Below are positions 36,129 through 44,696 of a DNA stretch of 64,000 nt, piece after piece. The stretch spans positions 310,001 through 374,000 of the forward strand of contig NZ_CP085953.1 of assembly GCF_020735385.1 (NCBI RefSeq), read 5' to 3'. The DNA is from Granulicatella elegans. GTDB taxonomy: Bacteria; Bacillota; Bacilli; Lactobacillales; Aerococcaceae. The first letter of the stretch is position 1; every line of letters begins with the position of its first letter. A model generated the notes under the pieces. It had not been told where the DNA came from. It made no database searches and worked only from the letters and a program-made list of their open reading frames with translations. Made by a program: the position numbers and the translations under genes.

Positions 36129-36647
36129 CTATAGAACTAATTTCTTCCATTTCCTAATCTTAGTCCTAAATGTTCCAAATGGTGCTACTGTGTTTACATG
36201 GATAAATTTATAAACTTCCCAAGTAGCAGTTTTGGTTGCTTCATCTGCCCATTTTCTCATATGTGGTTTAAATAATTCTTCATCTGTTAATTCATCTATC
36301 AAAAGATAAATATCTTCTATATTTTTTGTGAGTTTTTCTTTTAGTTCTTTTAACGATTTATTAGCATAGGTATCTGTAAACCATTGATATAATTCTCCAA
36401 GTTGATTCCACTTGAATTTATCTGATGGTGTTTTAACATCTATACCTTTTTTCTCATCTTCTTCCCATTTTAATACTAAAGTAGTCCAGCCCACTTGATA
36501 GGCAAGATTTTCTGCTGGTGTCCTATCAACTTCTTCTAGTCTTTTATCTTTTAGTTCTTCTGGTATATTATCAAACTCTGAAATATATTTTTCAAAAGTT
36601 TTCTTTATCTCATTTTTTAATTCTTCCTTACTTTCATAAGACCTCAT
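36129..36647 (-). CDS. ClbS/DfsB family four-helix bundle protein
   Basis: A 172-residue protein starting MRSYESKEELKNEIKKTFEK, with GWTTLVLKWEEDEKKGIDVK and the end VNTVAPFGTFRTKIRKWKK, the ClbS/DfsB (DUF1706) pattern. ClbS hydrolyses colibactin; most relatives are uncharacterised, and resistance to a small electrophile or other toxin is only a guess. GGAGG precedes ATG 36647. Together with the SRPBCC and SAP genes it forms the third cargo group of element A. Confidence 0.82.
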   Translation of the reverse strand: MRSYESKEELKNEIKKTFEKYISEFDNIPEELKDKRLEEVDRTPAENLAYQVGWTTLVLKWEEDEKKGIDVKTPSDKFKWNQLGELYQWFTDTYANKSLKELKEKLTKNIEDIYLLIDELTDEELFKPHMRKWADEATKTATWEVYKFIHVNTVAPFGTFRTKIRKWKKLVL

Positions 36648-36744
36648 ATGCCTACCTCCATGGTTTATATATAGATATTATCCTACCATTCTTTATATTG
36701 AGCCTATTTTCTAATTGATACCTTGCAAGAAAGGAATAATAGCT

Positions 36745-37113
36745 GTTCCTATACCAAGTAGGAATGTAATAAATGCAGAAAGTCATATGCTGCCATTCTT
36801 TTCTATTCAATCATTTTGAAGTGTCTCAAGGCATCCATAATGGCTTCTTCTTTTTCAGGTGTACACTGTGGAATAATTTGTTTCTCCTTTTTAGACTTGT
36901 TGTAATGTTCTCGTAATTCTATTCCACATTTCCTTTTTATCTGTGCAATATATAATGTTGGAACTTTTAATTGAAATTTATTCCAAACATATTCTTTGAT
37001 TTGAGCATATGTTGCCTTACTTTCAGCACTTGTCAAATCAAGCTCATCCAGCTCAATTTCAATATTTATATGCTTATCGACATCAAGTTTGGACAAAAGT
37101 GCTACCGTCTCAA
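36745..37113 (-). repeat. Long direct repeat, copy 1 (element B left end)
   Basis: About 369 bases closely matching 42808-43175, with a handful of substitutions and one indel. It covers the att core, the RlmD-tail coding sequence and a trailing relic. The two copies bound element B and could also recombine homologously. Confidence 0.9.
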
Positions 37114-37195
37114 CCCCTATGGTTAAGGGGAACATATCCACACTCGTAGTTGGAAACATATCCAACATTGGCTCTCGTTCGTGAGAACATATCAA
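36803..37195 (-). pseudogene. RlmD C-terminal tail fragment at the internal att site
   Basis: Reads LDMFPTTSVDMFPLTIG then VETVALLSKLDVDKHINIEI to KEEAIMDALRHFKMIE. It is the same tail as the extended RlmD at 42868, without the methyltransferase domain. No credible start or ribosome site exists; the frame opens at a TTG. It marks the old junction of element A with the rlmD end supplied by element B. The phrase DMFP occurs twice, 8 residues apart. Confidence 0.85.
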
Positions 37196-37201
37196 CTCAA
37201 A

Positions 37202-37681
<480 letters not shown>

Positions 37682-37758
37682 TTACATAACCTTCATATCT
37701 TTAAAACCATTTAATTCAAGGTAAATCCCAACCAATTTTCATTTATAGTTTTTAAATT

Positions 37759-37808
37759 AAAAAATACCCCTTGATTGTATCGTCAATTATCGGTATCATT
37801 CAAGGGGT
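37759..37808 (-). terminator. Terminator after cadA
   Basis: Arms ACCCCTTGA and TCAAGGGGT (37766-37808, 25-base loop), followed on the minus strand by ATTTTTTAATTT. Confidence 0.85.
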
Positions 37809-37824
37809 GAATAGGAAAAATAGT

Positions 37825-39669
37825 TTATAGATTCTTTACATTCAAAGCTCTAAAAGCATTTAATACTGCGATGATAGTTACACCTACATCTGCAAATATA
37901 GCTGCCCACATAGTAGTTATTCCAAAAGCACTCAAAATAAGAACAATTATTTTTATTCCAATTGCAAATACTATGTTTTGATGTGCAATTTTTAGTGTCT
38001 TTTTAGAAATCTTCATTGTAGTAGCAATTTTCGATGGCTCATCAGTCATAATTACAACATTAGCAGCTTCAATGGCCGCATCAGAACCTAAACCACCCAT
38101 TGCTATTCCAATGTCTGCACGAGCTAATACAGGTGCATCATTGATTCCGTCACCAACAAAGGCAAGTTTACCTTTTTTAGATTTTTGCGAAAATAATTCT
38201 TCTAGTTTTTCAACTTTGTCTGCTGGCAACAGTTCTGCATAAACCTTATCAAGACCAAGCTCTTTAGCAACTTTTGAACCAATACTTTTATTATCACCTG
38301 TCAACATAACTGTTTGTTTAATATTAGCTGCCTTAAGTTCCTTGATTGCTTGTGCTGAATCTTCCTTTACCTCATCGGCAATTACAATGTAACCTATATA
38401 TTTGTTATTAACAGCAACATGTACAATAGTACCGATCAGCTCTCCCTTGAAATAAGGGATATCCATCATTTTCATAAGTTTGATATTTCCTGCCATAACC
38501 TTTTTGCCATCTACTGTTGCAATAACACCATGACCTGATATCTCTTCTACATCTGAAATACGTCCATTGTCTATTTCTTTGCTATATGCACGTTTCAGTG
38601 AAAGTGAAATCGGATGATTGGAATAGCTTTCCGCATGTGCAGTTAATTCTAGTAGCTCTTCTTTGGAAACTCCTTCTGGATGAATTTCCTGTACATTAAA
38701 TACACCTTTCGTTAGTGTTCCAGTTTTATCAAAAACAACAATTTCAGTTTCTGCTAATGCCTCTAAATAATTACTACCCTTGACTAAAACACCTTTTTTT
38801 GAGGCTCCACCTATTCCACCGAAGAAACTCAAAGGAATTGAAATAACTAAAGCACACGGACAGGATACCACAAGGAATGCTAGTGCTCTATATATCCAAT
38901 CACTAAAAGTCGCCCCGTCTATAACAAGAGGTGGTATAATAGCTAGAAAAACTGCAATTATAACCACAACCGGTGTATAATATCTCGCAAACTTCGTAAT
39001 AAATTGTTCTGAATTGGATTTTTTACTACTTGCATTTTCAACTAAATCAAGAATTTTACTTACAGTAGATTCTCCAAATTCCTTGGTAACCTCTGCTGTA
39101 ATAACCCCATTAATGTTGATGCACCCACTTAGGATATCACTTCCAACTTCTACTTCACGAGGAACAGATTCGCCTGTTAGTGTCGATGTATCAATCATTG
39201 AACTTCCCTCAATTACCTTGCCATCAAGAGGAATTTTTTCTCCTGCTTTAATTACAATAATATCTCCAATTTGTACTTCATCTGGGTCAACTTTGACAAG
39301 TTCATCACCTTTTTTAACATTTGCATAATCTGGTCGAATATCCATAAGGCTTGCAATTGACTTTCTCGACTTGCCAACTGCATAGCTTTGAAACAGTTCT
39401 CCAACTTGATAAAACAGCATAACTGCAACACCTTCAGGATACTCACCAATAAAAAATGCACCAATTGTTGCAATACTCATTAAAAAATTTTCATCGAAAA
39501 CTTGACCTTTAAAAATATTTTTTACAGCTCTTTTTACAACATCTCCACCTACAATAATGTAACTTATTATAAAGAAAGCAATCTGTAACCATTCGTTATT
39601 TAAACTAAGCAATACTGCTGTAGCTAACACGGCTGCACCAATAATTATTCGCCATAGTCGTTTTGTCAT
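37825..39669 (-). CDS. cadA: Heavy-metal P1B-type ATPase, CadA/ZntA-like
   Basis: A 614-residue exporter. Key motifs: VVSCPCALVIS (CPC metal site, about residue 270), DKTGTLTKG (phosphorylation Asp), HPISLSLKRA (HP motif) and GDGINDAPVLARADIGIAMG. It is shorter than usual CadA because the N-terminal metal-binding domain is encoded separately by the gene 15 bases upstream. AAAGGAGG precedes ATG 39669. The CPC motif and CadC regulator suggest Cd2+/Zn2+/Pb2+ export; the exact metal is not certain. Confidence 0.92.
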   Translation of the reverse strand: MTKRLWRIIIGAAVLATAVLLSLNNEWLQIAFFIISYIIVGGDVVKRAVKNIFKGQVFDENFLMSIATIGAFFIGEYPEGVAVMLFYQVGELFQSYAVGKSRKSIASLMDIRPDYANVKKGDELVKVDPDEVQIGDIIVIKAGEKIPLDGKVIEGSSMIDTSTLTGESVPREVEVGSDILSGCININGVITAEVTKEFGESTVSKILDLVENASSKKSNSEQFITKFARYYTPVVVIIAVFLAIIPPLVIDGATFSDWIYRALAFLVVSCPCALVISIPLSFFGGIGGASKKGVLVKGSNYLEALAETEIVVFDKTGTLTKGVFNVQEIHPEGVSKEELLELTAHAESYSNHPISLSLKRAYSKEIDNGRISDVEEISGHGVIATVDGKKVMAGNIKLMKMMDIPYFKGELIGTIVHVAVNNKYIGYIVIADEVKEDSAQAIKELKAANIKQTVMLTGDNKSIGSKVAKELGLDKVYAELLPADKVEKLEELFSQKSKKGKLAFVGDGINDAPVLARADIGIAMGGLGSDAAIEAANVVIMTDEPSKIATTMKISKKTLKIAHQNIVFAIGIKIIVLILSAFGITTMWAAIFADVGVTIIAVLNAFRALNVKNL

Positions 39670-39684
39670 ACTAAATAGCCTCCT

Positions 39685-39906
39685 TTAAGCCTTTTTCATA
39701 GTTGTATCGGGTTCGATTTTTTTAACTATTTTTTCGGCCTCTGCTATTATTGTTGGCATTTTTTCATCCTCACCATCAATAAAGAGTTTTGTGGTCATAA
39801 AGTTAACAGTAGCTTCTTTCACTCCATCAAGCTCATTAATAGCCTTTTCCATTTTTGCCGCGCAATTTGCACAATCTAAACCTTCAAGTATAAATTTCTT
39901 TTTCAT
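39685..39906 (-). CDS. Heavy-metal-associated (HMA) domain protein
   Basis: A 73-residue ferredoxin-fold metal-binding protein with GLDCANCAAKMEKAINELDG, the CxxC pattern of the N-terminal domain of CadA. It is the first gene of the export operon, 15 bases before cadA, and probably passes metal to it, replacing the fused domain found in other CadA proteins. AGGAGG precedes ATG 39906. Confidence 0.9.
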   Translation of the reverse strand: MKKKFILEGLDCANCAAKMEKAINELDGVKEATVNFMTTKLFIDGEDEKMPTIIAEAEKIVKKIEPDTTMKKA

Positions 39907-39971
39907 TATTAAATCCTCCTAAATATTATTTGTAATTTTATTTTGAATACTACAAGTCTTTTTCAAATTTT

Positions 39972-39989
39972 CTTGAAGCATTGCTCATT
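39972..39989 (-). promoter_or_regulatory. CadC-type operator 3, upstream of hma-cadA
   Basis: On the minus strand AATGAGCA-AT-GCTTCAAG. It shares the pattern TGAGCA-N4-TTCA with the two sites at the cadC promoter and lies about 65 bases upstream of the hma gene. Confidence 0.68.
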
Positions 39990-40051
39990 TGAAATGAAGA
40001 CTTAAATATATGCCCAAATATCTTCAAAAAATATTCTATTCTACCGCAATA

Positions 40052-40420
40052 CTACTTCTCGTTGATATGAATTAGACCTTGGTCAAATATTTCTCTTACA
40101 TGATCATCAACTAATGAATAATATACTACTTTGCCTTCTTTTCTGTTTTTCACTAAATTAGCTTGTTTTAAGACTCTCAGCTGATGTGAAATTGCTGATT
40201 GTGTCATGTTAAGTAATACAGCGATATCACAAACACACATTTCAGCTTCATGTAAAGCCCATAATATCCTGATTCGTGGTGAATCTCCAAATACTTTAAA
40301 TAATTCTGCTAGATCATAAAGGCTTTCTTCTTGAGGCATTTTATCTCTAACTTGATTTACAATATCCTCATGAATTACATTGAAGTCACATCTTTCAATT
40401 GAATTAAATTTTTTAGTCAT
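40052..40420 (-). CDS. cadC: ArsR/SmtB-family metal sensor, CadC-like
   Basis: A 122-residue repressor. The winged helix contains EAEMCVCDIAVLLNMTQSAI followed by SHQLRVLKQANLVKNRKEGK. The CVC motif (ligand cysteines of CadC-type sensors) is present, and a conserved DDHVREIFDQGLIH end matches the CzrA/CadC second-site helix. An N-terminal Cys (ERCDFNVIHE) could complete the thiol site. GAGGTG precedes ATG 40420. It likely represses itself and hma-cadA until Cd, Pb or Zn binds. Confidence 0.92.
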   Translation of the reverse strand: MTKKFNSIERCDFNVIHEDIVNQVRDKMPQEESLYDLAELFKVFGDSPRIRILWALHEAEMCVCDIAVLLNMTQSAISHQLRVLKQANLVKNRKEGKVVYYSLVDDHVREIFDQGLIHINEK

Positions 40421-40455
40421 ATTATCACCTCTTTTTAAATCATTTTATCTGAATA

Positions 40456-40538
40456 CTTGAGCAAACATTCATACGTTGTATATTTATTATATTATTGTTT
40501 TTCTCTTGTGTCAATAGTTATATGAGCATTTATTCAAG
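40456..40538 (-). promoter_or_regulatory. cadC promoter flanked by two operators
   Basis: Consensus promoter on the minus strand: TTGACA (40509-40514), 17 bases, TATAAT (40486-40491). In plus-strand orientation, operator 1 is TATGAGCA-TT-TATTCAAG (40521-40538), just upstream of the -35. Operator 2 is CTTGAGCA-AA-CATTCATA (40456-40473), near +6 to +23. Both are imperfect dyads of the ArsR/CadC type. Confidence 0.8.
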
Positions 40539-40559
40539 TGTTTTTTATATTATTTAAAA

Positions 40560-40865
40560 TATCTCAAAAACATCTACTAAGACATTAGTACAGTCCTTTC
40601 TCGGTATCCTGTTCCATACATATCCTTTAAAAAAATCCTTAAAAAAATCCTTAAAAATAAAGACTTCTCCTTCGTACAAGTTTGCGGTTTCTTTAATAGC
40701 TTCATCTAACCGCTTATTACATCACTCATGTGGTCAACTCCTTATCAATAACCTTATAAACAACATTTTTGATAATATCACATGTATAAATCATGTAAAA
40801 GTCAATGCAAAAACCGCCAATCAAGAGAACCTAACTCTTAATTGACGGTTTATATTAGTATTAAA
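40560..40865 (-). other. Gap upstream of cadC
   Basis: No gene seen. It contains a short tandem of AAAAAAATCCTT units near 40626-40652 and the terminator at 40808-40851. Confidence 0.5.
40808..40851 (-). terminator. Terminator after the recombinase fragment
   Basis: Arms AAACCGCCAAT and ATTGACGGTTT (one mismatch), plus inner AAGAG/CTCTT, with T5 on the minus strand. It ends transcription from the methyltransferase side before the cad region. Confidence 0.83.
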
Positions 40866-40982
40866 TCATACTTCCATTTCAATTCCAGATTTAAAGCATA
40901 TTACAAAGTAGTCATCATAAACACTAACATTCTGGATAATCTTCCTTACTAAGGTATCATCATAACGTGTAACCATTACTGG
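40866..40982 (-). pseudogene. C-terminal fragment of a second serine recombinase
   Basis: About 38 residues: PVMVTRYDDTLVRKIIQNVS then VYDDYFVICFKSGIEMEV and a stop. This is the typical end of a large serine recombinase of a different type from the one at 23475. It is joined, out of frame, directly to the truncated dcm gene, so a deletion probably fused the two. Confidence 0.72.
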
Positions 40983-41392
40983 AACATAAGCTATAAATTT
41001 CGTCTTTAAAATGTCCGTTATTTGCAGTTAATATGTTGGGTACATTTTCTAGCACAAAATACTTCGGTCTAACAACACTAATTACCTCAAAAAAATATTT
41101 AAATAAATAATTACGTGGATCATCCATTATTTTTCTTTTCCCTTTTTGAGAAAATCCTTGACAAGGTGGTCCCCCAACAATTACGTCTATATTTTTATAC
41201 TCATTAAAAACATCATCAATATCTAATTTTGAAATATCTTCATTAATCATTTTCACTTTAGGATGATTTTTTATAAGAATTAGCTATAGAATAGTCAACT
41301 TCATTTGCTAAAACAATTTCAAATCCTGAGTCGAAAAATCCTTTAGATAGTCCACCAACTCCAGAAAACAAATCAATAACTTGTCTTTTCAT
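40960..41392 (-). pseudogene. dcm: DNA cytosine-5 methyltransferase, frameshifted and truncated
   Basis: Starts at ATG 41392 with QVIDLFSGVGGLSKGFFDSG (SAM motif I). It slips at an A6 run (41267-41272): one extra A would restore KNHPKVKMINEDISKLDIDD. It then continues VIVGGPPCQGFSQKGKRK (catalytic Cys in PPCQGFS) and PKYFVLENVP (ENV motif). It is cut off after SSNGYTL, where the recombinase fragment begins, so the target-recognition domain and C-terminal motifs are lost. It overlaps the amino-methyltransferase pseudogene by 20 bases. Confidence 0.9.
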
Positions 41393-42092
41393 CTTCTACC
41401 CTCATATTCGCTAATTTAGCATATTTTTCTTCTAATTCAACACCGATAAAATTTCTATTTAATCTATAGCTTGCAATTGCAGCAGAACCGCTTCCTAGAA
41501 ATGGATCTACTACTAAATCGCCCTCATTTGAAATCAATCTTATAAAATGTTCGAATAATATAATTGGCTTTTGTGTTGGATGTTTACCTCATTTCTTTTC
41601 CCTAGCAGTCGTGACAGATGTTTCAATATAGTCTAGAACCAATTTACCTTTATTATTGAATGTTCCTGTTTTTGTTTTATAAGTAAAATATATCCAGCAC
41701 TCATTTGAATTAACAAAATGTAAATTCATATTTCTATGGATTTGTTTTGTGCCAAATTCCAGTGGTTTTATAATAAAAACCAAATTCATTTGCTATTTCA
41801 ACAAGAGTTTCAGCCCTTAATAGTGACATAAAAACTATCATGGAAGCACCATTCTTAAGTATCCTACTTGATTCTTTAAAAACAATCTCATATGGTCTTT
41901 CCAATCATTAAAATCTAAATCATCCCAACCAGCAGCACCAAAAAAATTAGAACGCATTTTTTGTAGATTTGTATCTCTCCCGTTCATGAAATTCGCAATA
42001 TTATATGGAGGATCTGTAATAATTAAATCAACCGTAGATGAGTCTCACTTCCTCAATTCTTCTATGCATTCTCCATTTATTATTTCAATCAT
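41373..42092 (-). pseudogene. Beta-class DNA amino-methyltransferase (N4-C/N6-A), decayed
   Basis: ATG 42092 starts MIEIINGECIEELRK, then a TGA, then DSSTVDLIITDPPYNIANFM (catalytic DPPY). A lost G breaks the frame after DWKDHM; the sequence goes on as KESSRILKNGASMIVFMSLL and GIWHKTNP. Another shift and a TGA before GKHPTQKP follow, then the SAM-binding motif VVDPFLGSGSAAIASYR. DPPY before FxGxG marks the beta class. There are at least two frameshifts and two TGA codons, so it is dead. Confidence 0.88.
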
Positions 42093-42291
42093 TTTTAATA
42101 CACTCCATAATTTCTGATATGTCGCAATCCAATGCATCACAAATTCTGAGCAAAATATCGGTAGTTACATTCTCACCATTCTTTAATTTATAAAATATAC
42201 TCCAACTTACATTTGCTTTTTCCATAAGCTCATTATGTTGCATATCTAAATCAATAAGTTTTTTAAATAACCTTTTATAACTTAATTCCAT
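42085..42291 (-). CDS. XRE-family regulator (C-protein-like)
   Basis: A 68-residue helix-turn-helix protein: MELSYKRLFKKLIDLDMQHN followed by ELMEKANVSWSIFYKLKNGE and the end LDCDISEIMECIKND. GGAGG lies 4 bases before ATG 42291; an earlier in-frame codon at 42333 lacks such a site. The stop overlaps the methyltransferase start by 8 bases. Its size and place fit the controller protein of a type II restriction-modification system, now orphaned. Confidence 0.82.
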   Translation of the reverse strand: MELSYKRLFKKLIDLDMQHNELMEKANVSWSIFYKLKNGENVTTDILLRICDALDCDISEIMECIKND

Positions 42292-42439
42292 ATAACCTCC
42301 AAGATTATTTTTTCGATAGCTAGTCTCGTACATATATACATTAAAAAAATACTTATGTTTGTTATTACATACAAATTTGTTATAACATTAACTATAGGTT
42401 ATTTTCAATCAATTGATACATCACTTTAAAAAAGCAAAA

Positions 42440-42464
42440 AAATAAAGGCAGTCCGAAAACTGCC
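42440..42464 (-). terminator. Terminator upstream of the XRE gene
   Basis: Stem GGCAGT/ACTGCC with a 6-base loop (42447-42464), followed on the minus strand by TTTATTTTTTTGC. It stops transcription from the rlmD side. Confidence 0.78.
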
Positions 42465-42469
42465 GATAT

Positions 42470-42575
42470 TTATCTCTCTGTATCTTTGCTATGGTCTTTC
42501 TTATTTGACTTAGTTTTGTCACCTGTCTTAAAGCTTTTTATTTGCCCTAATATAGAATTTTTTCCTCATCATCAT
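42470..42575 (-). pseudogene. Small basic accessory ORF with a one-base insertion
   Basis: After GGAGGG, three tandem ATG codons (42575-42567) read MMMRKK and then stop early. Removing one A from the A6 run (42558-42563) gives MMMRKNSILGQIKSFKTGDK and TKSNKKDHSKDTER to TAA at 42470. It is about 34 residues and very basic, resembling small proteins found near ends of Firmicutes conjugative elements. Tentative. Confidence 0.5.
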
Positions 42576-42602
42576 ACCCTCCAACTTTTGAGTATAAAAA
42601 TA

Positions 42603-42630
42603 GACAATAGAGTTTTTAATTTCTATCGTC
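42603..42630 (-). terminator. Repeated cassette terminator, copy 4 (element B)
   Basis: Arms GACAATAGA and TCTATCGTC. Compared with the other copies, both arms are changed, which restores full pairing (GACAATAGA with TCTATCGTC has a single mismatch). The flank TTTTGAGTATAAAAA is shared with copy 3, linking elements A and B. The rest of 42631-42807 holds no recognisable gene. Confidence 0.75.
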
Positions 42631-42807
42631 TAAGGTTATCTAATATTTATTTTTCTTTAAATTGATTTTATTGTATAGTTTAATAATTCTATTAATCCAA
42701 TTATAAAAATTAAACTTCTAAAAATATGTTAACTTACTCTTAAACTTGCAATAAAAGAAGCTAACGCCCAAAATAAGCAGAACACCATAATGATATACAA
42801 CAACGCC

Positions 42808-43175
42808 GTTCCAATACCAAGTAGGAATGTAATAAATGCAGAAAGTCATATGCTGTCGTTTTTTCTATTAAATCATTTTGAAGTGTCTCAAAGCATCCAT
42901 GATGGCTTCTTCTTTTTCAGGTGTACACTGTGGAATAATTTGTTTCTCCTTTTTTGACTTGTTGTAATGTTCTCGTAATTCTATTCCACATTTCCTTTTT
43001 ATCTGTGTAATATATAATGTTGAAACTTTTAATTGAAATTTATTCCAAACATATTCTTTGATTTGAGCATATGTTGCTTTACTCTCCGCACTTGTCAAAT
43101 CAAGCTCATCCAACTCAATTTCAACACTTATGTGCTTATCGACATCAAGTTTGGACAAAAGTGCTACCGTCTCAA
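42808..43175 (-). repeat. Long direct repeat, copy 2 (element B right end, in rlmD)
   Basis: The counterpart of 36745-37113. It encodes the element-derived RlmD tail and, beyond its stop, a short conserved hydrophobic stretch AFITFLLGIGTA that has only synonymous differences in the other copy. Confidence 0.9.
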
Positions 43176-44496
43176 TTGCTGTCGTCATTGGGAACATATC
43201 CACTGGTTGAGCATAAAGCCCTTGATAACCTTCTTCTTGGAATAAGGCTAAATCACGTGCTAATGTTGCTGGATTACAGCTAACGTAAACAATTTTTCTT
43301 GCTTTTGTTTTAACGGCTGCCTCAATAAATGCTCCATCTAATCCTTTTCTTGGCGGATCGACTACAATCACATCCGGTTGCAATCCTGAGTCTACCCATG
43401 TCGGCATGACTTTTTCAGCCGCTCCCACTTCAAATATTACATTGTCAATCTCATTCATTCGAGCATTTTCTTTTGCCATTTGAATCGCATCTGGCACAAT
43501 TTCCATGGCATAAACTTTTTTAGCACGTTTGGCAAAAGATAAACTCATTGTTCCGATTCCACAATAAGCATCCACTACTGTTTCATCTCCAGTTAATCCA
43601 GCTGCTTGAATGGCTTCATGATACAGCACTTCCGTTTGAATCGTATTAACTTGGAAAAATGAACGTGAACTAATCGTAAAGGTAAATTCCATTAATTCTT
43701 CTTGGAAAGCATCTTCACCAAATAACACTTTCTTTTGAGAACCCATAATGACATTTGATTGATGCGATTGAATATTTTGGACAATCGACACCACTTCTGG
43801 TAATTGCTGAGTAATTTTCTCTACAATTTCCTCTTTTTGAGGGAATTTTTCTGTACGAGTGACTAAAACAATCATCACTTGAGACGTACGTAATCCTCTA
43901 CGAACAATAATATGACGTAAATCGCCGGTATGTTTCTCTTCATCATAAGCTTCAATCGCAAATTTTCTTAAAATATCTCTGACTACTAAAATAATACGGT
44001 CAATTTCTGGATCTTGAATATGAAAGTCTTCGATTGGAACTAAGTCATGGGAGTTTTTCTTGAAAAATCCAGTTGTTAATAAGCCATCCACCATTCTCAC
44101 AGGGATTTGCGCTTTATTACGGTATCCAAATGGATGTTCCATCCCAATGGTTGGACGAACTTCTAAATCCGGCATTTTCGCAATTGTATTCATGACATGC
44201 TTCACTTGTTTTTGTTTGAACGCTAATTGAGCTTCATACTTCATATGTTGTAAAGGCATCGTTCCTACTCGTGTTCCGTTTGGATCAACTAATGGAATAC
44301 GGTCAGGACTCGTTAATAACCATTCAACGACTTTAGCATAGCCAAATTTTTTCCCAAGTTTTAAAACATGCGCTACTACTTTTTCCCCTGGTAGAGCATT
44401 TTCAATAAAAAGAGGGAATCCATCTACTTTCGCAACGCCCATTCCTTCATACGTCAAATCTTCAATTTGTACTTCTATACGGTCATTTTTTTTCAT
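42868..44496 (-). CDS. rlmD: 23S rRNA (uracil-C5)-methyltransferase RlmD/RumA with an element-derived C-terminal tail
   Basis: A 542-residue protein; the family is usually about 450-460. N-terminal TRAM domain (MKKNDRIEVQIEDLTYEGMG), then the SAM-dependent fold with VVDAYCGIGTMSLSFAKRAK, VVDPPRKGLDG and the catalytic Cys in VYVSCNPATLARDL. At DMFPMTTA-IETVALL the native end is replaced by about 100 residues from element B (LSKLDVDKHISVEIELDELD to DALRHFKMI), which look like a small DNA-binding-type domain. Since the swap point is past all catalytic motifs, the enzyme may still work. The native end now lies at 23475. ATG 44496 has GAGGATAGAG before it. Confidence 0.93.
   Translation of the reverse strand: MKKNDRIEVQIEDLTYEGMGVAKVDGFPLFIENALPGEKVVAHVLKLGKKFGYAKVVEWLLTSPDRIPLVDPNGTRVGTMPLQHMKYEAQLAFKQKQVKHVMNTIAKMPDLEVRPTIGMEHPFGYRNKAQIPVRMVDGLLTTGFFKKNSHDLVPIEDFHIQDPEIDRIILVVRDILRKFAIEAYDEEKHTGDLRHIIVRRGLRTSQVMIVLVTRTEKFPQKEEIVEKITQQLPEVVSIVQNIQSHQSNVIMGSQKKVLFGEDAFQEELMEFTFTISSRSFFQVNTIQTEVLYHEAIQAAGLTGDETVVDAYCGIGTMSLSFAKRAKKVYAMEIVPDAIQMAKENARMNEIDNVIFEVGAAEKVMPTWVDSGLQPDVIVVDPPRKGLDGAFIEAAVKTKARKIVYVSCNPATLARDLALFQEEGYQGLYAQPVDMFPMTTAIETVALLSKLDVDKHISVEIELDELDLTSAESKATYAQIKEYVWNKFQLKVSTLYITQIKRKCGIELREHYNKSKKEKQIIPQCTPEKEEAIMDALRHFKMI
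43163..43175 (-). other. Right att core (rlmD/element B junction)
   Basis: GCTACCGTCTCAA on the plus strand, encoding ETVA on the minus strand; identical to the core at 37101-37113. Sequence to the right is host rlmD, to the left element B. Confidence 0.85.
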
Positions 44497-44605
44497 CTCT
44501 ATCCTCGCTCACTACTATTTGTCTGACTTATTATAGCTTATTTTTGTATAATTTTATAGTGAAGTGAGACATTCCGTATCAATCTCTAACTAACTCCCTT
44601 GAAAA

Positions 44606-44686
44606 AAGAAAAGACTTCCCACTTTAGTATTAGGCATGAGATTCGCTTGCGAAGCTGCTGCCGTCCTTTACTACAGTGAAAAGTCT
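44606..44686 (-). terminator. Long branched stem-loop after the natB relic
   Basis: Outer arms AGACTT-ACT and AGT-AAGTCT (44612-44686) enclose an inner hairpin TTCGC-TT-GCGAA flanked by GGCA/TGCC. The minus strand then reads TTTCTTTTTTC. It ends the ABC transporter remnant's transcript. Confidence 0.65.
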
Positions 44687-44696
44687 ATTTCGCTCC

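Larger units (their letters stand above)
23497..37113. mobile_element. Element A: mobilizable integrative element in rlmD
   Basis: About 13.6 kb between att-like cores at 23497 and 37101. It has a serine recombinase at its left end, replication and mobilization genes (rep, DUF3801, MOBQ relaxase, oriT, DUF3847) and three cargo cassettes, then an RlmD-tail fragment at the right end. No VirB4, VirD4 or lytic transglycosylase gene is present, so transfer would need a helper. Arg codons AGA/AGG and Ile ATA are frequent, unlike the neighbouring core genes. Confidence 0.88.

Noticed and set aside
36803-37195. The RlmD-tail fragment as an independent regulatory gene
   Set aside because: No start codon with a ribosome site; it matches the tail of the extended RlmD and marks an att junction.
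40618-40660. AAAAAAATCCTT tandem as iterons
   Set aside because: Only two or three low-complexity units with no symmetry and no adjacent replication gene.
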